A stretch of 64,000 nt of DNA, taken from positions 36,518,626 to 36,582,625 of the forward strand of contig CM061228.1 in NCBI GenBank assembly GCA_030844895.1, given 5' to 3'. The notes below the pieces were generated by a model. That model was given only the letters and a program-made list of their open reading frames with translations, did no database searches and was not told the origin of the DNA. Made by a program: the position numbers and the translations under genes. Position 1 is the first letter of the stretch; the number at the start of each line of letters is the position of its first letter. This stretch comes from Ambrosia x helenae. Taxonomy: Eukaryota; Streptophyta; Magnoliopsida; Asterales; Asteraceae. Below, piece after piece: positions 12,268 to 22,053 of this stretch.

Positions 12268-12495
12268 AAAATGCCATGGCAAAATTAGAGAAAAGGGTGG
12301 CTGCCATATAAACATTGTTTTGAATGCTTTTAAAACATCTTAGTTACTGATTTTGATTCTAAATATGTTATTTTGGACGCACTAATCTGTAAATGAGTTT
12401 GGATTTGTAGTTAAAGCTGATTTAATCTGAAGTTATGTTTGGACGCACTTAAAAAAATAAATAGATTATTGTGATTTTAATTAAACGCACTTGTT

Positions 12496-13137
12496 CATTT
12501 GTTTTATTAATTCAAACGCACTTAAACTACAACACACATCATAAGACAGGTAAATAACAACTACAAAAACAAATTACATAATCAGTTCCTCATGATCTTG
12601 TGATTAAATAGACTTTAAGAACTGAATTTTAAATTGAATAGAACACCTCAAAAGAGCTATGCATTTTGTAAGTTGTTCAACAAGATTAAGATCGCCTTTC
12701 TTTGCATCAATCATGAACATAACCGCCAGTTCATGAAGACTCGAATCGGGTATACGAATAAGAAGCTTGGAAATCTCATCTCTCTTACTCATGCCATCAT
12801 TTACCCTGTTTAGGTTCATTTGTTTTATTAATTCAAACGCACTTAAACTACAACACACATCATAAGACAGGTAAATAACAACTACAAAAACAAATTACAT
12901 AATCAGTTCCTCATGATCTTGTGATTAAATAGACTTTAAGAACTGAATTTTAAATTGAATAGAACACCTCAAAAGAGCTATGCATTTTGTAAGTTGTTCA
13001 ACAAGATTAAGATCGCCTTTCTTTGCATCAATCATGAACATAACCGCCAGTTCATGAAGACTCGAATCGGGTATACGAATAAGAAGCTTGGAAATCTCAT
13101 CTCTCTTACTCATGCCATCATTTACCCTGTTTAGGTT
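12496..13137. repeat. 321-bp tandem duplication
   Basis: Unit 1 is 12496-12816 and unit 2 is 12817-13137. The two appear essentially identical, so the duplication is recent compared with the decay of the neighbouring Ulp1 gene. It covers most of the small - strand ORF and its downstream region. Confidence 0.9.
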
Positions 13138-13233
13138 ATTTGCCAGATGACCCTCGAGAGCATAATCTTTGGCAATTTGCTCTTGCATCCTTTTGATCAT
13201 TTCAGATTTTGATGATGAAGATGAAGAAGCCAT
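12925..13233 (-). CDS. Small unknown protein in MULE A
   Basis: A 102-codon reading on the - strand starts at the ATG at 13233, after a serine run (MASSSSSSKSEMIKRMQEQ). It is predicted to be helical, with many charged residues and leucines (SKRDEISKLLIRIPDSSLH). I chose this start over the upstream ATG at 13287 because the serine-rich N-terminus looks like a natural one. I do not recognise the family. Its 3' part is duplicated by the 321-bp tandem repeat, so 12604-12812 carries a second headless copy. Antisense placement near the right end of a MULE is typical of an accessory gene, but that is inference. Confidence 0.45.
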   Translation of the reverse strand: MASSSSSSKSEMIKRMQEQIAKDYALEGHLANNLNRVNDGMSKRDEISKLLIRIPDSSLHELAVMFMIDAKKGDLNLVEQLTKCIALLRCSIQFKIQFLKSI

Positions 13234-13973
13234 TACTGGAAAAAAAAAATCTGTGATTGAATTATGTATTGAGAATTCATTATGCATATATCAAAAAATA
13301 TATAAACAAAACAATAATAACAAGGTGGCAAATAATCATTCATGAGAATTACTGCTTTTTGTTTGCTTCCAATAATTGATCTGTAAAAGCACATGAATAA
13401 TAATTCAAACACATATGTATAGACGCACTAAACAAAAACTCTAGACGCACCTTATAACAGTTTTACAAACATTCAAACGCACTCTATTATCATCATCTTC
13501 AACATCTGTTAACCCTAATGTTTGTGTTTACTTATACAGATAAAAACACTCCCAACTTAATTCTGAAAAAAAAACATACAAACCTTGAATGACTTTGAAA
13601 ATATCAAACAATCTAACCTTCAAAAAACAATATGATAATCAGAAATATTATTTAGATAAAATCAAACACTGGTTCGATAAAAAAACAGAGCATCGTTTGA
13701 AAAATTGAAATTTAAAATTGTGTTTGATTAAATCCTTACCTGATTAGATGTTCGTTCGAAGGATGAATTGAAACTGATTAAATGAATTCAATAATATTAA
13801 TGAAACGTTGATTGGAATGTGATTGAATGAACGTAGATGACTAATTTACCCTTTTAATCAACCGGGATTAGGTTAATTAAACTTAACCATAGTTGACAGG
13901 TGGCAAGATTTGGTTGCTTCTTACACTTCTTACGTTAATGTTCTTTGTATCGTATACTTTCTCTTTACTAATA

Positions 13974-14664
13974 ATGAGTATTATTTATAATTAGATTCTA
14001 AAAATAAATGATAGCATTATGAATGGTTTAGTGGACTTTAAAGCGAAATGGCTTAGGATTGTGAATTTCTGACACAATATGAACCTAACACGAAATTCAC
14101 AGGTTTAGGTTTAGTATAAAGAGGTTTAGGTTAGTTGTAGGTTGAACCCGCGAACTCGTTTAGCTAAACGGGTTAGGTTCATGTTAACCATACGAGCTGG
14201 CAAGGTGACCCGTTTAACCCATATTTATTATATATTTTTTTGTTGTGTATTTTAAGTCATAGTATAATTTAAAAAGAAAATGACATAAGATTCGACACTA
14301 AAAATATATTTTTTTATATAATTGTAATTTTATGTAAAATTTTAATTGTAAAATAATATTATATGCAATAAATACACAGATAAACAAATAAATAAATTTT
14401 AGGTCAAATGGGTAGTTCTCGGTTCGTGTCTGGGTTCATACGTCCGAACCAATTTTTGGATTTGGGTTTGAGTGAAATTTTCGGGTTCGGGTCAAGTTGG
14501 ACCCGCCAACCCACAAACACCAACCGTTTAAACACCCCTAGAATTGTTGATATTGATGTTGCAGGATACTTTTATTATGGTTGTTTTTTGTTCCATATTG
14601 TAGTGATTAATTGTTTGCACATGATTTGTTCTTTATGCATTCATGAAAGGGGTAACTTTGTAAA
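13974..14664. other. Noncoding, repeat-like DNA
   Basis: The stretch 14100-14540 is rich in GGGTTCGGGT-like and AACCCG words and ends AACGGTTTAAACACCCCTA on the - strand side. That resembles the end of a small hAT-type element, but I could not find its other terminus. No gene is supported. Confidence 0.35.
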
Positions 14665-15080
14665 ATAGTAACCAAGTTTCAAAAGTATTCCAATTAGGTC
14701 ACTCAATATTTTGTTTTGTCTCAATCAGGTCACTCAACAATCACTTAGTATGTAAATTAGAGGTTTTTTTCATATATTTTGTAGGTAACTATAGTAATGT
14801 GGCTTTTTGTTTATTTTTTTCCTATTTATTAATGCCGACGTTAAGTGATGATGTGGATTTTAAAATATTTTTTTTTAATTTTTTAATATTATTAACATGT
14901 TATTTTCTTTTTTTAATACATTTACATATATTTCAAATCCTGACCCCGACATCTTCTCTTCCATGTCATTTTTGACACATGCAAAATTTTACAAGACTCG
15001 ATTTGAATGTTTAGTCATTTAATTGGGCCAAAAAAGGACGAAGTGACTTAATTGGAACACTTTTAAAAGTTGGTTACTAT
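14665..15080. mobile_element. MITE with about 40-bp terminal inverted repeats
   Basis: The left end ATAGTAACCAAGTTTCAAAA and the right end read in reverse, ATAGTAACCAACTTTTAAAA, continue as matching text (CCAATTA(G/A)GTCACT). The element is about 416 bp and has no coding content. The superfamily is not determined. Confidence 0.75.
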
Positions 15081-15539
15081 TATATGAAATATTCCCTTCA
15101 TGAAATTGGCCTGGTGGTCTTTTTTTTTGGATGGTGAATTTCTATTTGTGGCCGATATCCTTACATCCCCAAAAGGGGCCCTATTAGAGTGTGATTCCTT
15201 TTATCACACAACAACAACAATTAATAAAGTATAAACTGTTACAATTTGACATTCCAGTTTCTTGTAAAGTTTGAATCTCAGTGAGATTAAGATCAAGTGG
15301 CGAGGAGTTAATGGTAGAAGATGATTTTGCATATTGTGTTGAATTTAACACCATAGGTGTGGAACATTGGAGGGCAAAAGTAAAGTTGCACTAGTTTTAA
15401 CGTTATTTTACTAATTTCGTGAAAATGACGTTAAAAACGACGGACGATTAATCATGCATCATGTGGTGGCGTGGATAGCCAAAAGACAAAGGGGTACATG
15501 CATCGATTGGGTTTGTCCTGATTGCTAAGTGTTCTGTGC
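15081..15539. other. Spacer, no gene seen
   Basis: AT-rich sequence with no supported coding frame, RNA gene or recognised element. Confidence 0.4.
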
Positions 15540-15688
15540 CTTAAGTCCAAGGCTTGATACCAAACCACATCAAGCCGGGGGTCTCACTGGAAGCAACCTC
15601 TCTATTCTTAGGGTTAGAGGTAAGGCTGTCTACATCTTACACTCCTCAGACCCTACCTTAGCTTTAATATAGATGGGATTAACTGAGT

Positions 15689-15732
<44 letters not shown>
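15540..15732 (+). mobile_element. Au-like SINE with (ATG)n tail
   Basis: The 3' half carries the hallmarks of the plant Au SINE: GCCGGGGGTCTC, GGAAGCAACCTCTCTATTCT, GAGGTAAGGCTG, CTCAGACCCTACC and GGGATTAACTGAGTATG. It ends in a (GAT/ATG)n tail at about 15690-15732. The 5' tRNA-derived part is diverged, so the start is approximate. It is noncoding and would rely on a LINE for movement. Confidence 0.7.
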
Positions 15733-15887
15733 AAGGTGTGAAGCATTATAACTTGCATAGGTTAGGTTGCTAAAGATAAACTTAGCTACATATTTGCATC
15801 CCAAAAGCAGGTTTATGAAGTTGTTGTTAAACCTCTTGTAGATGTGGGTGGTCTTTTAATAGTTTTGTTTGACTTCAATCACCAAGA

Positions 15888-15891
<4 letters not shown>

Positions 15892-15938
<47 letters not shown>
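15892..15938. repeat. (TA)n tract at MULE B left end
   Basis: About 23 copies of TA directly abut the left terminus. A shorter (TA) run follows the right terminus at 26252-26265. The target duplication is therefore hidden within dinucleotide repeats. Confidence 0.9.
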
Positions 15939-15941
<3 letters not shown>

Positions 15942-15993
15942 GATGGTTCTAGAGTAAACTCTAAATATTTGGGAAAACTCCATAAACTCTATT

Positions 15994-16025
15994 ACAACCA
16001 TTGATCAAGCATGATCAATGGTTGT
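15994..16025. repeat. Perfect hairpin inside MULE B left end
   Basis: The 14-bp arm ACAACCATTGATCA and its exact reverse complement are separated by AGCA. It lies 55 bp inside the left terminus. Confidence 0.9.
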
Positions 16026-16329
16026 GAATCATGGTCCCACCAATTGATTAAATCAATGCCTTTTTATCTTTATTATAATAGAATAAGGGTAAAGTTGGTA
16101 TTTTGGCTTTGCATTGGGCAAGTAACTGCCTGCCATGCAGTGCTTGTCATATCACCCATCTCTCTTCTTTCTTCTATAACAAAACCAACATTATCATTCA
16201 AAAAAACCCAAAATTCAAACGACACTACACAGTTACATCTCTCTCTCTCTCTCTCTCTCTCTATACATGAGACGATAATCCACCTCATAAGAAAGAAGAC
16301 GAGCATAATAACATCAGCAACAGTGTGAT

Positions 16330-19300
16330 ATGCGAGCATTCATGAGGAGTATGACGTCTGGAAGTGCACGTCGGAAACGAGATCGTTCTTCTAAAAGGTT
16401 TGTGGCTTCCTATTATGTTTCATCCTATGTATATGATTATAACAACGATTTTGGGTGTTTTCATTTTAGGGTTTGCTAACACTGTTTTGTTTCAATAAAA
16501 AGTAGTTGCTTTATGTATATGATGATCACGGAGTCTATTTTATTGTTTGTGTATTATGTTTCATCTTTCTATGTATATGATTATAAAAAACGATTTTGGG
16601 GGTTTTTTGTTTTAGGGGATGCGAACAGTATTTTTTTTTCAATAAAAAGTAGTTGGCTTTATGTATATGATGATCATGGAGTTTAAATTATACTTGTTAT
16701 AAGGGTAACATAATTTAGGGTTTTGTTATAGAGGGTACAGGGAGGTTTTGTTATAGGGTATTACATATAAAGCGATGATCATTCTTTGTTATTGTTGTTA
16801 CAGGAATAAGAAAAAGGGAAGAACCCCCAATACCGTGGTTATTCTATCAGATGACCCCACGGGCCGAAAGGAAGGGTCAGAAGACACCAAAAGTGAAGAC
16901 ATTGGAGATGCCAAGCGTGCCCTAGGTATATACTAAAACTGAATTCCTATGTAATTAGACGAACTATATTGTATAGCATCTTAAAATGTTGTACATTGTG
17001 TTTCATTTTGTGTAGAATATGACTCGGATACACCCATAGCTTATTTAAAAAGGGATCGTATAGGTAAATGATGAAAAATTATTTAAAATTACTGCTCATA
17101 ATGTATGTTTGGCCTTCTATTACCTTGTTGGTAACATGTGTTAGTTGTCTTTGGCAGACAAGCACAATGACGGTTCTGGCGACTCTGGTGAAGAGCAAAC
17201 GAAGTAGAAGAATTAGACATACCTTCCTCATACATCGTATCTTATCTAGGATCTTAAAATATTGTATAATATGTTTTGTTTGTGTGTAGACTCTGACTCG
17301 GATACACCCGTATTTCGGTTTAAAAGGAATCGTAGAGGTAATGACTCGGATAAACCTGTAATTGCTACTCATAACATATGTTTAGGTTTCTTCTGTTTAT
17401 ACTGATAACATGTGTTATATGTATTTTACAGGCAAACACAATGAACAGCGAACAAAGCAGAAAGGTGAGCAATTAGACATATATTTGACCTTGTTAATGG
17501 TATATCCATATTGGTCGCTAATGGATCTGTCCCGTGTCCAACAGGCAAGGCCGTGGAAGCAAATGTGGCTGATACAATTGGGTCGGTTAGGGTCACGCCC
17601 TTTAGAGGGAGGCAGATTGATAGCTCAAGTAGAACAGTCGCAAAGGGACAAAAAAAACGGGATAGCAAATGTGTTAAGAGTAACAAACGGAAAAGAGGCA
17701 AAAAGCAGAACGATGAAAGGCTAGAGCCAGGAAGGCAGAGGAAACGGTCCAAGAAGGATGAATGGCTGGGAATACGTAAGCGATCAACACCCGCACAGTA
17801 GGCGAGGTGCATTAGCATTTTAAGTGACGAACAGCGCACGACTGTGAAAGAAATGGGTTTTGGCAGGTTACTTAGTTTGAGGATGGAAGGTGTTCCGGCA
17901 AAGTTGGCCCACTATGTCGTTGATAACTTTAACCCAATAACTTTGGAGATTGTCATGCCGTCTGGTAAAATTCGTATTGATGCACATGTGGTCCACCAGC
18001 TTCTGGGCATTCCAATGGGCAACAAGTCGTGGAATAAGGTTACACATTTGGATGAGTATGATGAAGAAGTGGACAGTTGGAGAGGAAGGTACCCGAAGGG
18101 CAAGTTTAGTTCTCCTAAACAAATGGTTGACATGATAGAGAACCATTCTGATGGAGATGATAATTTTGATTTCCTAATGGACTTCTTGATGTGTTTCTAT
18201 TCAGTTATGGTTGACTGCCATAAGCAAGGGATTTTGAAAGAAACTATATTGGAGTATATTACACATGATATATATGGACTTTTCCTCCATGGATTGGTGC
18301 AGTGTTGTAGTTGATAGGCTTAAATATTGTAAGGACAGGTGGAAACGAGATAGCCTAGAGCCACCATTTACTGGTCCACTCACCTTATTGACGGTATGTG
18401 GCTGCTTAGTTTTACTAACCTGTGTTAACATTTACTAATAACCTGTGTTATAGTTTTGCTAACCTGTGTTACTAAATTTGCTAACCTGTGTTATACATTT
18501 GCTAAACTGTGTTAATAAATTTGCAGCTTTCATATGTTGATAGTGGTTGTTTCCAAGGGATTAATGTAGATACTTCTGTTTACCCAATGATGTTTTGGAC
18601 CTTTCAACAGTTGAAAGATAGAGAGAAAATAGAGATACAAACTGGCGGTTTTGGGAAGGGGAAATTGAAAGCATTGACATCAACTGATACTGTAAAAGAT
18701 GGGGCTGGGGAGGCAAGTGTACAGGTATGCTTCTGCTAAGTAACGTTGTTATCTTAGTTGTTTTGTTGATTTCATTTAACCTCACGAAAAAAAATGTGCA
18801 GGAAAAGGTCCTAGCTGTCGATAAGCTGGTTGATATGATTGCAAGGAACAAAAAACGCATTGAAACATCTCTGTATAAGCTATACAGTGAGTATCCTGGA
18901 ATGGGTCACATTGAGTGCTATGTATGCGATACCTAATGTAATTATTTCTTGTACAAACCTTGTGCAGATTGTTCAAAGTTGGTTAGTAATGAGGGCGAGC
19001 AATCTCCGGATGTAAAAAACAGCCAGAATGATCTTGAACATGTAACAGATGATGGTTTGGTCGTTACAATTCCGTTGTTAAGCCAATATCGGAAGAAGCT
19101 GCATGAAGAAAGCAAGCGAACGACAATACCGGCATTAACACCAATGATGCCATTGGTCGGTGAGACGGAATCTGATGGTAAGAGTATTAGTATTAAACTA
19201 AAACATTTTAGTATATGGGTATATATGAGAAAATTCGCATTAACTTGAAAACACGTTATTCGCAGCTGCCAAGGTAGTTCCGAATGAAGGTAGTAGCGGC

Positions 19301-22053
19301 ATTAACACAATTGATGTCGTTGATGGGATAGCAAGAACATCGACAACTGCAGCAACTAAATCCAGATTGAATGTAGAAGGACATGTGCCAGCTGGGTCAG
19401 GTTCGCAGGATACGTTAGCGTACTTTGCTCGTCGCCCTTCTCATACTAACACGGTAAAAAACCATGCTAACATATGTATAGGCAGCAAGGGTGAAGGCGT
19501 CGCTGGAGCAGCTATGGCTGGTGAAACTGTAAATGAGTGTCAAGTGGGCAGAAGGATGAATGAGCAACACATGCCACAATCAGTGAGTTTGTGTACATGT
19601 GTGTGTTAGCATACGTTAATCCGCGTTTGATTTATCATGTACTAATACTAAGGGTGACTGCTAGGCGTCAATAAGGATGACATGGTGGGTAAAGATGATT
19701 CTCCATGTGATAAGAGTCAGCTACATGAGAAGAGCACTACAACTTTACCAGATGCGACACAGCAGGATGTTGTAGATACATTGAATCAGGAGTCCAACCA
19801 ACCTGGGAAACAGACGTACACAAGTACTAGCATCCCGCCTCCTGAAAGCGATGAGGAGGATGATGCTGGGCAAGGTTAGATTTACACATACTAATTAAAA
19901 GGTTTGAAGTGCGCATTTATGTTTTTACTAAGTAAACACAACGTTTTCCTTGTAGGGGTGAATGAAGATGATTTGCCAGTGTTAACCCGAACGGATGTCC
20001 TGAGAGCATTGAAGCAGAAGGTGCAACAACATGAAACACGGACCATCGCGTCGGGCTGTTTTGCATGACCTAGCAACTATGATGCGCCCAGTTTCAGTGT
20101 TGGCTTAACACAACTTGATGGGGTTGCAAATGATCTACCGGGTAAGTTTGCAATTTTTACTCTGAAAACATACGCCTCCGCTTTTGCATGCTTAACTTAT
20201 GTCTGTTGTCATATGTTAATTGGACAGAAACAAGCCAAGAGGCAACTGGTATAGAGGGGACTAAACATGCGGCTGATAACACAGGTATGCATCATCCTAT
20301 CATCGTCGAAAAATGTATGTTTTTTGTTTGAATTACGCTGCTGCCGATTGCATTTGGTGTTTACTAACCTCTCTGGTTGAAAACCTAGGGGTTGAATCGG
20401 ATGTAACAAAAATACCCATGGTGATGCCGGTGACCTCGTATGACGCAACAACAGGACGTGTCAATGTGTATGCGTCTCCTGATGGAGGGAATACGTCGGC
20501 CGACGGTATAAACGATGATGATCATCTGACGTTGGCCCAACGTCAGAAAATGATAGCAGCGTTGGATAAAGGTAAAATCAGAACCTTATTGTTGTATTGT
20601 ACTGGATAAACATGTGTTAGTAGTACTTTAACCTGTGTTAATAATTTTGCTAACTTATATTATGTAAGCTTATTAACATGTGTATGACAAACAGGAAAGC
20701 GAAAACCATGCCACGATCGAGCTGTTTCGTACGTTCATAAGTCCCCGTTCATGATTAGGGGTGTGGATCTGGAAGCTGGGGTTACCAAGGATGATGAGGC
20801 AGTATGGAGATACATTTTCAGGGATGAAAATGCGCAGTTCCAGCTATGTGGGGCCTCTGTGGTAAAGGAAAGAGCTGAGTCTAATTTGTAAGTTATAGAA
20901 ATTGTAGGAGGGAAAGAGGCAAACCGGTTGACAAAGAGAGTGTTAAAAGGAGATGGCTAGTGACCCACTTGCTAAGTGAGTGTTGTTTATAAATAATGTC
21001 GCCCACTGAACTTCTTAACTTATGTCCTTGCTTTTTTTTTAACTTATTTTCATTGCTTGTATTAACTTGCATTAATTGCTTATGTTAAAAGCGACTACCC
21101 CATGGATGCAGTGAGGTTCTGTTTAGAAGCATTGGTAATGTAGAGGCAACCCACGCAACGATAAAGACTCTGAGGCCAGGTATGCACGTGTCGGATGGCG
21201 TGATCGATTGTTGGGCTGAGGTTTTGAACTATGAAGAGACACTCAAATCAGATGAGAATTATTTGTGACTCTTTGTCGGGTCAAAGGCAGTGGTAAGTAG
21301 AAACAAATGACCTCGTTGTAACTAGGTTCCAAAACATAACATGTGGTTTACTAAAAAAAAACTTTAAGGCAATACAGTTTCCATGGATGCTCCATGATAA
21401 AGCTTGTGACGAGGTGATGAGGATGAACAAGTTTGTTGGAAACATGAGAGCCGCCTTGCCTTTGTATCAAAAGAACCCTGATTTCAAGAAATTTGACATT
21501 GTCTTGTTCCCGATACTTGAGAATAACCACTTTTATCTACTAGTGTTTTGAGCTAAAAAATGTGGGGATATTCCTGATTGACAACGACAAGAAGAGGGGA
21601 GATGCGGGTTCCGGAATGACGGCGACTTTCACGCATTGGACGTGCCGCACAAATATGCAAGCGCCCTTATTCTAGTTTAATTCGCTTAAAAAATTTATGT
21701 TGTCCTGCACCGCTTATTAACCCATATTTGATATATTTTTCCATCATCATCCAGAAGCATATGTTTGTGAAATTCCTTGAGGAGATCAACCACCAAAAGG
21801 CAAGTTCGGTAGCTAATGTGTTGATACAGAAATTGGACATTGCCTGGGCTACAGCAGGGAATGGGACAGACTGCGGTGTTTACTTAATGCGGCACATGAG
21901 AAGTACTTGGGGGTACATGTTCCATTTGATTGTAAGTTCACTCTACACTGGCGAAAGAAAGAAGCTGAAGTGAAGAAGTTGCGCACCAAGTTTGCGGCGC
22001 ATATTCTGTGTTCAGCCGCTAACACGTTGAAGTCAAAGGTTTTGCACTTGTGA
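16330..22053 (+). pseudogene. Ulp1-like cysteine protease gene with DUF1985-type region (MULE B)
   Basis: A many-exon gene with GT/AG borders. Exon 1 at 16330-16397 reads MRAFMRSMTSGSARRKRDR; the next is about 16805-16925. Small acidic exons follow. A basic block (KRKRGKKQ) precedes the DUF1985-like domain (KEMGFGRLL ... VVHQLLGIPMG) at 17844-18300. The Ulp1 domain shows His in NNHFYLLVF (21528), Asp in LIDND (21580) and Cys in TDCGVYLMRHM (21872-21874). Lesions: in-frame TAG at 17799, a frame change near 18272, an extra T near 21545 and another frame change near 21935. The predicted activity, removal of SUMO or a similar modifier, is therefore lost or reduced. The order of domains matches the gene in MULE A, but nucleotide similarity is low, so the two elements belong to different families. 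Confidence 0.8.
16990..17490 (+). repeat. Tandemly duplicated exon pair in Ulp1 gene B
   Basis: Two consecutive units each hold a small exon with SDTP followed by basic residues (YDSDTPIAYLKRDR, then DSDSDTPVFRFKRNR), and then a GKHN/KHND-type exon with EQTKQK or EQRTKQK. The intervening introns also match (TAACATGTGTTA with nearby ATGTTT). Confidence 0.65.

Larger units (their letters stand above)
8160..13490. repeat. Dispersed word array CAGACGCACT (MULE A)
   Basis: From 8160 to 8500 about nine copies read AGTGCGTCTG(TAT). From 9420 to 13490 more than twenty copies read the reverse complement, (C)(A/G)(G/A)ACGCACT(AAT/TA), for example at 10181, 11388, 12375 and 13422. They sit in introns and other noncoding parts. 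The orientation flips once, between about 8.5 and 9.4 kb. Confidence 0.85.
7543..13963 (+). mobile_element. MULE A: Ulp1-carrying Mutator-like element, no transposase
   Basis: A 10-bp direct repeat, TTTACTAATA, flanks the element at 7533-7542 and 13964-13973. That size fits the 9-11 bp target duplication of Mutator-like elements. Imperfect terminal inverted repeats of about 60 bp start GGTAAGAGAT on the left and, read from the right end, GAGAAAGTAT; both then contain TACAAAGA and a TTAAC(A/G)TAAGA block. The interior holds a broken Ulp1-type gene on +, a small ORF on -, and dozens of copies of a CAGACGCACT-like word. No transposase reading is present, so it would depend on another element. 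It resembles the Ulp1-bearing Kaonashi MULEs described in Arabidopsis. Confidence 0.85.

Noticed and set aside
16233..16262. Coding frame over the (CT)n tract
   Set aside because: Simple repeat in the leader of MULE B; no conserved protein.
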